DNA of 32,648 nucleotides from Planctomycetota bacterium (GTDB lineage: Bacteria; Planctomycetota; Phycisphaerae; WQYP01). Every line of letters begins with the position of its first letter. Position 1 is the stretch's first letter. The notes beneath the pieces are model-generated. The model was not told the origin of the DNA and did not search any database. It saw only the letters and a list, made by a program, of their open reading frames with translations. The position numbers and the translations under genes were made by a program. Location: NCBI GenBank assembly GCA_021804985.1, contig JAJZGD010000010.1, positions 1 through 32,648 on the forward strand, read 5' to 3'. Shown in pieces: positions 1 to 7,781 of the stretch.

Positions 1-12
1 ATGCGCACCCGA

Positions 13-1203
13 CTAGGCAGCCGCCGCCTTGGCGCTCAGCTGGCCCTCGGATAAGTATAAGCCGGGATCGCGCGAGCGGTTAAGGTGGTACGTTAGAAGC
101 GCAAACGAGTCCACCAGTGGAACCCTTTGGCTGATGGCGGGCGCCGTCCAAAGCCCATCGAGAAAAGCTGGAACATCCGTCATAACCTGTTTGGCGTCCA
201 CCGGGTGGAGCCGACGAACCGCGCCTGGTTCGATGATCCACGGCTCAACCCAGCGTCGGGTTTTACCCCGCTCCAGGCAAACATACTTCCACCGATCGGC
301 CGGCCCCCATGACGGCGGCGTCGTCGCGAGAAAATCCGAAAACATCTCCAGCTTATGTTTTATTTTCGCGGCCTGACGAAATTCCATCTGCACCGCCGCC
401 CGTTTCATCTCTTGCGTCGATGCGGCGTACCATGCAATTTCCGCGGCGTCGCCATGCGGACCGCATGCAGGCCCGATGTGCCGCAACAGCGCCGCCGCTT
501 CTGCGACGGCATCATGGTAGCGGTGCAACGGAACACTGCCATCGCATGGGGCGGGGCATTTTCCCATCTCCTTATAGGCACAGGCCTGCCCGTGCGGCGC
601 TTTCCGCAGTATTTCCTCGTAGCGGCACAAATCAAATAATTCGATGATCAGGTCCGCTGCCGCCCGCGCACTGCTCCGTGCGGAAAATGGCCCAAACGCA
701 TGGGCATCGGCGCTATCGAGCTGATTGGTTATTTCGATCGACGGTATACCATCGCTGCCAGCACCGGAGATGCGGATAAACCAGGGTGCACGCCAACTTA
801 GCAGCGATCGGTAATTGGCGGGATAAAGACACAACGCCGCTAAGTAATACCACCAGCTTGCCGCCAGCGCACTGCCGACATACCGCCAGCGCACATGGGT
901 GGTGATGGCGGCGTAGTCCGTTTTTCGCGGGTCAGCCCCCGCACCAAGGCGCATTTGGATCGCCCGCTTTAAATTCGCCGTCGTCGCCAGAAGAATTGGT
1001 TTTTGATCGGCCGCTAAAAGATAGACCGCGGGCCGGGGGCTAACGCCCGCAGTGGGCAATGCCCCAGCGTCGATGGTATGCGTAAAAAGCGTTTCGAGGT
1101 CGGGCAGCGCAGCGCACGCATCGGGGTTCTGCGGCGGCTGCGAGGCAGCGCTCACAGTATCATGCCGGTTATGACGGACTCGAAAACGAGATGGCCATTG
1201 CAT
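13..1203 (-). CDS. UvrC-like protein: degenerate GIY-YIG region, Cys cluster and UVR-like motif
   Basis: 396-aa ORF. 'FGPFSARSSARAAADLIIELFDLCRYEEI...CAYKEMGKCPAPCDGSVPLHRYHDAVAEAAALL' resembles the UvrC 'GPY...C..y.i.rC.aPC.g.i....Y...v' region. 'MKRAAVQMEFRQAAKIKHKLE' resembles a UVR motif. The N-terminal 'PAVYLLAADQKPILLATTANLKRAIQMRL' resembles a GIY-YIG start. Confidence 0.75.
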   Translation of the reverse strand: MQWPSRFRVRHNRHDTVSAASQPPQNPDACAALPDLETLFTHTIDAGALPTAGVSPRPAVYLLAADQKPILLATTANLKRAIQMRLGAGADPRKTDYAAITTHVRWRYVGSALAASWWYYLAALCLYPANYRSLLSWRAPWFIRISGAGSDGIPSIEITNQLDSADAHAFGPFSARSSARAAADLIIELFDLCRYEEILRKAPHGQACAYKEMGKCPAPCDGSVPLHRYHDAVAEAAALLRHIGPACGPHGDAAEIAWYAASTQEMKRAAVQMEFRQAAKIKHKLEMFSDFLATTPPSWGPADRWKYVCLERGKTRRWVEPWIIEPGAVRRLHPVDAKQVMTDVPAFLDGLWTAPAISQRVPLVDSFALLTYHLNRSRDPGLYLSEGQLSAKAAAA

Positions 1204-1628
1204 ATCCCTTGACAGTCCGCAATGACCCTTCGGCTTGACGACGATTTGAGGCGCGTAACGAGATACAATTTAGCCGGTGGTTTTACCGACCCACGAAAGC
1301 GCGTTTCATCCGCTTTGACGAAACCGAGAAAGCCGCTGTGCGGATTGAGAAGCTTATGGCCAAAGGAACACAGTTGCGCTGCGGCTTCGAGAATGATGAC
1401 GCCCGGCATAAGGGCATTGCCGGGAATGTGCCCGCGCACCCAGAATTCATCCATGGTGACGTCCTTGAGCCCAACCAGCGTATGCATTGGTGGATCGACG
1501 TACACAATGGCGGATAGCTGCTCCATTTCAAAGCGGTGTGGGTTGAAGGCGCGGATTTGGTCGAGTGTGTAGGCGACGGCATTTAGATCAAGCGTGGTTA
1601 AATCGAATAATAATGAAGGCGCCATCAA
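1152..1628 (-). CDS. 3-hydroxyacyl-ACP dehydratase, FabZ/FabA-like (hot-dog fold)
   Basis: 158-aa ORF with 'NPHRFEMEQLSAIVYVDP' and 'GHIPGNALMPGVIILEAAAQ', matching the FabZ 'PHRFPFLLVDR' and 'GHFPGxPxxPGVLxxEAxAQ' motifs with catalytic His and Glu kept. Confidence 0.85.
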   Translation of the reverse strand: MMAPSLLFDLTTLDLNAVAYTLDQIRAFNPHRFEMEQLSAIVYVDPPMHTLVGLKDVTMDEFWVRGHIPGNALMPGVIILEAAAQLCSFGHKLLNPHSGFLGFVKADETRFRGSVKPPAKLYLVTRLKSSSSRRVIADCQGICNGHLVFESVITGMIL

Positions 1629-1703
1629 CTTCCCGCTTCCGAATTAAAAACAAAACCTATTACGTTTCACGGCGCCGAAGGTCGCCAGCGCCCGCCTGCC
1701 GCT

Positions 1704-1984
1704 AGGAGCCTGGCCGAGTAATCGCCGGGTTGCGACGGCGTGATTTTTGGCACCCATCAAGCAGCGGCGACGATGGCGTACCTGACGCAGACGGTACGCC
1801 GAGGAGCCGCGCCGCAGAGGGGGGGGCAAAAAGCACGCCGCCCCGCGGGGTGGGCCTGAAATGCCCCGTCTGCTTTGTTGTCGGATCTCGATGACTCGTT
1901 ATTCAGAGTCGGCTCGATCCTCCGCCGCGCATTCGGCACATTTCAGACCCATCCCAATCCCGGCCATTACTCGGACAGGCTCCT
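1704..1984 (+). mobile_element. MITE-like non-autonomous element, copy 1 (281 bp)
   Basis: Terminal inverted repeats AGGAGCCTGGCCGAGTAATCGCCGG (1704-1728) and CCGGCCATTACTCGGACAGGCTCCT (1960-1984), 23/25 complementary. Near-identical to 22718-23011 and to the start at 32549. No transposase ORF inside. Confidence 0.85.
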
Positions 1985-2262
1985 GAAGCCTGCCCTCAGG
2001 CCGCAGAGTTATATACGCTTTGTCGATGCATCGCAAAGAAAGCTGCCGCTTGATACCGGCATGGGGGCGCCATTTCGCGTGTAGGCGTGGGAGCATTACC
2101 ACGCCGCGTGATCTGCGGAGATACGATCGGTTTGCATCCAGTTGCCAACGCCAGGCTCGCAAGGCCATGCCACCAATGCCATGCCGGCCGCGCGGCGGAT
2201 AAGCTGGAAAGACTCGCGCTGAAAGGAAAGCCCATGCAAAGATTCACTTCACAACGGGGAGC

Positions 2263-2460
2263 TTATGAGGTCGTTTCAGAGGATTGGCTTTCATTACCCC
2301 GAAGCTCGAGAATTTTAATACGGATGGCCTGCGCCGCCTGCCGAATGTCCTGCATCGACTTGCGCACCCGAGTACCGGCCATCTTATTGCCCCCTTCGGC
2401 CTTGGCGATATCCGTGGCGCACTGCTCGACCAAAGTTTTTAGTTGTTCGTATTCCTGCAT
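2263..2460 (-). CDS. Histone H1-like (Hc1 family) small DNA-binding protein
   Basis: 65 aa 'MQEYEQLKTLVEQCATDIAKAEGGNKMAGTRVRKSMQDIRQAAQAIRIKILELRGNES'. The 'D..KAE.GNK.A..RVR' core is typical of Hc1-like proteins. Confidence 0.75.
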   Translation of the reverse strand: MQEYEQLKTLVEQCATDIAKAEGGNKMAGTRVRKSMQDIRQAAQAIRIKILELRGNESQSSETTS

Positions 2461-2838
2461 TTTACCGCTCCATAAATTGCCGTGGCGGGCAACACGTGTA
2501 ATAAAACGATATGAAACTCCGCCCGATGCTATTGGTTTTTATCGGCACTGACGCGTCCTAAATGCGAAAAATTCCGTTATTTTGCGCCGCCGTACGGTCC
2601 TATAACCATGACCATCCCCTCAAAACGCTGCGCCCTGCCCCGTATTGCCGCCCATCCGGCCCGCATTGCATCATCTGCCAATGCACCGCCGCCCCCGAGG
2701 CCGCGCGATCTTGTGATGCTTTGGCACGGCTTTTCGCGCTCGGGCGGCGTGTTCAGACGCGGGCTTGGGGCGGCGTGCCCGGCGGCGTGCTCAGAGGCGT
2801 GCCCGGCGGCGTTGGGCGGGCGCGGCCGCGGGGCGGCA

Positions 2839-5800
2839 TCAGGGCGTGGCATAGGCGTAATAATTTCTGCGGATTAATCGGGCCAATAGTTGCTGCGGGG
2901 ACAGCACGCGGCGGTTGTACGCCAGCCGCAAGCCGACATCAGAAAAGCCGCGGCCTGCACGTCGGGTCGCCCAATTGATTTTAATCGGCTCGGCAGGAGA
3001 TATTTTTCCCTGCGGGGTAAGCGCCGACGCGCCAATAACATGGAAATGACGGAGCATTTTGGTCGTCAACAGTGTTCCGACGGAGTTGGTCGTCAGCAAA
3101 TGGGGGTTTTTCTCCCAATGTTTCAGCTGCTGCCGGTATGGGGTGCCCCCGTTAAAGGTGTACTCCGCCACATTGCCGACCAAATTGGCGAACGGCGGCT
3201 TATCCGTCGATGCGTGTACGGGGCGGAAGAAGATTCGCGCCAAACTGCCGCCCCCGTAATCCTTGCGATAGGGGCGCAATTGAGAAGCTGAATTTCCGAA
3301 AATGTCCCAGAAGCGCGGGGTTGGAAGGCGGGCATCGACACTTGAATCTTCCGTTCGCAAATAGGCCACATAGGCGGCAAGTGCCCGCCCCGGCAAATGC
3401 GGCGATGCGCCCTTCTGCGACCGTGCTTGCGCATAGGCAAACTGCCATTCGCCCACCGATGGAATTTTGCACCCAAGCAGCGCTGCGAGGTAAATGGCCG
3501 CCTTCGGGGGCAGATATTGCACAGGGTCGTGCCGCGTCGGATTGCCGCCCGCGGATGCCTTGAGTTTTCCGGCGGCGGCCTGAATCGCTGCGGGAAACCG
3601 CGGCGCACCATATATCTGATTGGTGTTGGTAAACCAGCTAGGCGCTACCGCGATGTCATCGGTCTGCCGGCTGTAAACCCACGTGTGCGGACCTAAATAA
3701 TCGGTGTTGTACTTAATAAGGTTGAAGAACGAACTCGCGGGCCGGCGCAATACGTTTTCGCTGGAATGCACCGTATGTAGAAAAATGCCCACACGCAGTT
3801 CCTGATTACACAAATAGAAAGAGTGCATCCCCGGCGGCCGAAGCAACGTGAACGTGAGGTGGCGCTTGCCAGACGGGCTTGCAAACAGGCGTTCGCGGCC
3901 GGGCAGTTTGGTCTCCAGCCAGCCAGCAAGCGCCGGGCCTGACGGTTGTGCGGTCTGCGCGGGGTTGGCGTTGATTACCGCGACAAGTTCGGCGGACAGA
4001 TGCTGGTAGGATGGATACGCCTTCCATGCGCTGTAGCGGGGCTTGGCAGTGGCGGCGGCCAAAAGCGCTGTGAATCGCCGCGCGGTGGCTTTGGCCTCGG
4101 CGGGATTTTTTATCCCGGCAGCCTGCTGAGTAAATGTGAAGAACATAAGATCGTAGCGTGCCCGAACATTAAGCTTACCGAATCGCTTTAAATCGCGAGC
4201 GGTGTGGATTTTTTTCAGGGCCACTTCATAGGATGGAGCGGAGCGGATAACGGTTGGGATGCCGCGCGCCGTAGTGGCTTGATTCACGCGCAGTTCCCAT
4301 CGATGGCGAAATTCCACTCGCATGCGTTGGAGGAGTGCCTTGTCGGATTGAATCGGCGCGGCCGACCGCAGATAGCCCTGAAGTTTTTTGGCGATGCCAA
4401 TCTCCAGCGGCAAGAGTGTCGGATTTTTCGCCAGCGATGCGCTGCTCAAACGTTGCCACGCGGTGCGCGTCAGGAATGGCGCCCACGCCGGTGGCATGGA
4501 TGCGCTTTTCGCAAGCAGCGCTGCAATGGTGTTAATGGGGGCGGTGGAAATGGTTACCGCCAGCTGAACCGTATTTTGAAGCCGCCGCGTGGTTGATCGA
4601 ACCGTGGGATTGCGCCACCATAAATTCCGCGTCAGCCGCGCATAGAGCGCAGCGGGCGTCCGCGGCGGTGGGCCTGCGGCACCAAGAAGCTCGCAATGCG
4701 TCAGGCCGTATCGGACGGCGCCAAGATCGGATACCAGCTGCTTATAGGCCATTTGCTGCCGCATCCAAAGCGCTTTTATTCGCTGTGGCATTTGGATTTG
4801 TTCATTGCGGCCAAACCGGAGGAAGCGGCAGGCGACTTCAATCGCGGCGAGGCGGGCGGGCACCACGGTCGCGGCGAGCAGGCGGGCCGCCTCTGCCGGG
4901 GGAATGCGGTGAGATGGTGCTACCGTTGCAATGGCAAACTCGGTATGCACCATTTGGTCCAGGGCCGCATGCAATGCATGTATCTGTGAATCAATCTGCG
5001 GCACCTGCCAGCGGCGTGCCCGCAGCGACGCGAGAATGGTCCCATAGGATTTCATATTCGGGCCAAAGGTGATTTTGGCGGGCGCCGATGGGCCAAGAAC
5101 CAACTGTTGAATGCGGGCTAGATAAACCTTATTTACAGCGGCAATGCCAAACGGGCGTAGATTTTTCGGATCCACGCGATACCGATGCTTGCCACCATTA
5201 AACCCTATGAGCTGCGAAACCCATTTTTTTAGATTGATCTGCGAATTAATGTACGACACAATCGCGCGGTTAAGTGTCTGAAGGTGAATGTTGACACTTC
5301 CCACTGTCGCTTGAATGCCGGCGTTGTTCTTTTCAATCCACACGGTTGGGCTGCTGATGGCGGCGATTTGCTTCTGGTAAGTTTGAAGCAGTGCCGAATA
5401 ATTGACGGTGGGCGGCTTGGGCAGTCTCATGGCACGCTGAATGTTGATTCCAATTCGCTGGATTTGTTTGCGCAGCACAACTTGATTCGCCAGCAGCGCA
5501 TTTTTTGCCCGCGGAATCGAGCAGTAATTGAACCACACAGGAAAATATTTCTGCGGCGGCGTGGTCGCCTGCGGCAGCGGGCGGCGCGCCAAAATCGACC
5601 ATTGAATGCGGCTGTGGTATTTCGCCATTGCGTGCTGCGCTTCAAGAGCAGCGGCATACAGTTGCTTAACCGAATCGCCCAAAGCCGCGACCGATTGGCA
5701 GCGTTTAAGCCAGGCAACGGCGTAGCTGCGATAGCCGGACACAAGTCGATGGGGATTTTTATTGAGGTTAGCGAGTAAATGGCGCAGATCGGTCCAATCC

Positions 5801-7155
5801 GCCTCGACATTTTGGGCGGCGAGCAGCGCTCGGAGAAAATGCTTTACGCGACGGGGTGAACCACCCGCATAGTGCCGCATTTCAGGTTTCACCGCCCATG
5901 AAAGCTTATGGAGTTTTAGAAAGGGCACAAGCGATGGATCGAGCGGCATGTGCGAAAGCACAGTGCTTTGCAGATCATGCGATGGACTTTCCCAACCGAA
6001 CTTCCGCCACGCCAAACGGTCGCGCTCGAGCGCCGGATAAAGTTTGCCCAGAATGCGCTCGGTGCGCATCAACAGAACCACAGCCACACCAAAACGGCGC
6101 GATGCGGTGGGACTTGCCGCCAGATCATGTTGAATTTTCTGGTCGCTTAGCAACGCCGTGAATTCATGAAGAATATTATCCGGGTTGAGTACCGGGCGAT
6201 GCTGAAGGCGGTGGTAGACGGGCAGCAGCGCGGGGCTGGTCGAGAGTGCTTTGGGCGCGGCCGTAAATTGCCGAAACCAGCCATGGTAGTTTTTTGCATA
6301 CGCGGCCCACGCGCCATTAAACCGGGCCAGACGCTCCATTTCCTGCCGATGCCGAACGTACAACAATCCGCCGATCAATACCAGCAATATCGCGGCAGCA
6401 GCCGCGTAAACATATGGTGCGCGGCTTGGGCGCGGCTTTAACTGTGCAACCCGCGGCAGCAGTTTTTCGATGGCATCCGGCGAATGATTATCTTCCAGCA
6501 GATTTCGTGCCAATGACGCCCAGTGCCGCCACTGCGGGCCGAGCTTTTTAAATTCCGGCATAGACGGATCAAGGGGCACGGTTGGAGTCCAGCGACGCCC
6601 GGCGGCGAGTTCGCAAATCAGACGGCCCAAGGCGCGCAGATCGGCGGCGAGCATCTCTTGCGGTGTGGCGCGCCCAACCGCCGGTTCAGTAAGCCAAATG
6701 CGGGCTTGCGCGATCTCGCGGGAAGAAAGCAAAATCTTTTCCGCCGCCAGATTGCCATGCGTTCGGCCCGAAGTGCTTTGGGCGTCTTTCAGGGCGAGGA
6801 GTATCTCGGTGACCAAACGCACCATGGCATGGGGATCGGGCGTTATCTCGCTGAGTATCAGCCGATCGCAGGAATATTCCGCCATGCCATAGGCGGCCCA
6901 GGCCTCATCGGCGGAGGTTGCCTCGATGGCCAACACCGTTTGCCATCGCTGCGATGTTTGGGCGAGAGAGTTTTGAAGCCTGGCGGACTGGACAAAGTTG
7001 ATCGTCGCATAAAGGCGGCGGGAGAAATCCCACTGGCCGAACGGAGAGAATCGGATAATCAGCGCCGGTTCGCCGCCGAATGTGGCCTGCCAGTATTCGC
7101 CCGTGCTCGAGCGGCGCAACAACGCGCCCGTCTGGACAAGCTCAGCAATCGGCAC
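2839..7155 (-). CDS. Large T6SS-locus membrane protein: N-terminal pseudokinase-like region, one TM helix, long middle region, C-terminal FGE/SUMF1-like domain
   Basis: 1438-aa ORF. 'THGNLAAEKILL' (about 6730-6770) matches a degenerate kinase catalytic loop. TM helix 'AAAAAILLVLIGGLLYV' (about 6345-6420). C-terminus 'LTFTLLRPPGMHSFYLCNQELRVGIF', 'IPSVGEWQFAYAQA', 'NLVGNVAEY' and 'DVGLRLAY' follows the FGE-sulfatase pattern. Confidence 0.7.
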   Translation of the reverse strand: MPIAELVQTGALLRRSSTGEYWQATFGGEPALIIRFSPFGQWDFSRRLYATINFVQSARLQNSLAQTSQRWQTVLAIEATSADEAWAAYGMAEYSCDRLILSEITPDPHAMVRLVTEILLALKDAQSTSGRTHGNLAAEKILLSSREIAQARIWLTEPAVGRATPQEMLAADLRALGRLICELAAGRRWTPTVPLDPSMPEFKKLGPQWRHWASLARNLLEDNHSPDAIEKLLPRVAQLKPRPSRAPYVYAAAAAILLVLIGGLLYVRHRQEMERLARFNGAWAAYAKNYHGWFRQFTAAPKALSTSPALLPVYHRLQHRPVLNPDNILHEFTALLSDQKIQHDLAASPTASRRFGVAVVLLMRTERILGKLYPALERDRLAWRKFGWESPSHDLQSTVLSHMPLDPSLVPFLKLHKLSWAVKPEMRHYAGGSPRRVKHFLRALLAAQNVEADWTDLRHLLANLNKNPHRLVSGYRSYAVAWLKRCQSVAALGDSVKQLYAAALEAQHAMAKYHSRIQWSILARRPLPQATTPPQKYFPVWFNYCSIPRAKNALLANQVVLRKQIQRIGINIQRAMRLPKPPTVNYSALLQTYQKQIAAISSPTVWIEKNNAGIQATVGSVNIHLQTLNRAIVSYINSQINLKKWVSQLIGFNGGKHRYRVDPKNLRPFGIAAVNKVYLARIQQLVLGPSAPAKITFGPNMKSYGTILASLRARRWQVPQIDSQIHALHAALDQMVHTEFAIATVAPSHRIPPAEAARLLAATVVPARLAAIEVACRFLRFGRNEQIQMPQRIKALWMRQQMAYKQLVSDLGAVRYGLTHCELLGAAGPPPRTPAALYARLTRNLWWRNPTVRSTTRRLQNTVQLAVTISTAPINTIAALLAKSASMPPAWAPFLTRTAWQRLSSASLAKNPTLLPLEIGIAKKLQGYLRSAAPIQSDKALLQRMRVEFRHRWELRVNQATTARGIPTVIRSAPSYEVALKKIHTARDLKRFGKLNVRARYDLMFFTFTQQAAGIKNPAEAKATARRFTALLAAATAKPRYSAWKAYPSYQHLSAELVAVINANPAQTAQPSGPALAGWLETKLPGRERLFASPSGKRHLTFTLLRPPGMHSFYLCNQELRVGIFLHTVHSSENVLRRPASSFFNLIKYNTDYLGPHTWVYSRQTDDIAVAPSWFTNTNQIYGAPRFPAAIQAAAGKLKASAGGNPTRHDPVQYLPPKAAIYLAALLGCKIPSVGEWQFAYAQARSQKGASPHLPGRALAAYVAYLRTEDSSVDARLPTPRFWDIFGNSASQLRPYRKDYGGGSLARIFFRPVHASTDKPPFANLVGNVAEYTFNGGTPYRQQLKHWEKNPHLLTTNSVGTLLTTKMLRHFHVIGASALTPQGKISPAEPIKINWATRRAGRGFSDVGLRLAYNRRVLSPQQLLARLIRRNYYAYATP

Positions 7156-7193
7156 GGTGAATATCCATTATCAGCCCTGTTTTGGCCACGGCA

Positions 7194-7739
7194 TCAGTGC
7201 TTCGGCTTGGGGGGCGTTTGACAAACCAAACCGCTGTTCTTGATCGCAATTTTTATGGGGTTCGCGGAACCGGGCCACCGGCAGCGATCAAATGGGAGAA
7301 CGAGTCGGCGGGAATCTTCCGGGCCCGGCAGGTCCTGGCGAACACCGGGTAAAAGCGCGAGAACAAAAAGATGGGTGTCGCTTTCGCTCTTCCACTGTTT
7401 CCAGATCGGGTTGTGTTTGGAGAATGTTACCGACGCAGGGCCGCCGGGAACAAAGTGAACGACCGCTTTGGTGGCGCCGGCGCGCAGGGCATTGCCTGCG
7501 GTGAAATATTTGGTCATGGAATAGTTGTACCATCGCTGATAATCAGAGCCATTTACCCCGACGAGATCCACGGTGATCGAGCTGATGGAGCCCTGCGCAT
7601 TGCTGAGGCTTTTACCCAGCGTTAACTGCACGTTGCGATGTACCATGCCGCCGGTGCAGCATCCACCGAGCATCAGCAGCAGGCATACGGAAAACAACGG
7701 CAAGCCCAACGAGCGTATCAAAGTCCATTTCATAATCAT
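7194..7739 (-). CDS. Small outer-membrane lipoprotein, possible TssJ-like protein
   Basis: 181 aa with signal peptide and lipobox 'LLLMLGGC|C'. It sits in the T6SS operon. Size and beta-rich composition fit TssJ, but primary-sequence similarity is weak. Confidence 0.5.
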   Translation of the reverse strand: MIMKWTLIRSLGLPLFSVCLLLMLGGCCTGGMVHRNVQLTLGKSLSNAQGSISSITVDLVGVNGSDYQRWYNYSMTKYFTAGNALRAGATKAVVHFVPGGPASVTFSKHNPIWKQWKSESDTHLFVLALLPGVRQDLPGPEDSRRLVLPFDRCRWPGSANPIKIAIKNSGLVCQTPPKPKH

Positions 7740-7781
7740 CCCCTTAAAGTGACAACCATCAGCCCTAAAATATACCGCAAG

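Noticed and set aside
29-647. Plus-strand ORFs (61-115 aa) opposite the UvrC-like gene
   Set aside because: They are shadows of a well-supported minus-strand gene in high-GC DNA and show no recognisable motif.
1704-1984. CRISPR repeat or tRNA/rRNA gene explanation for the repeated sequence
   Set aside because: Copies are about 280 bp, widely spaced, with terminal inverted repeats and no spacer array, and do not resemble tRNA or rRNA.
1875-2247. Small ORFs spanning the MITE copy 1 right end and the adjacent intergenic region
   Set aside because: They cross the terminal inverted repeat or lie in non-homologous frames; frame is not preserved between MITE copies.
2577-2852. 91-aa minus-strand ORF (Pro/Ala-rich) after the 1438-aa gene
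   Set aside because: Low-complexity product of a GC-rich repeat tract, overlaps the preceding gene, no family resemblance.
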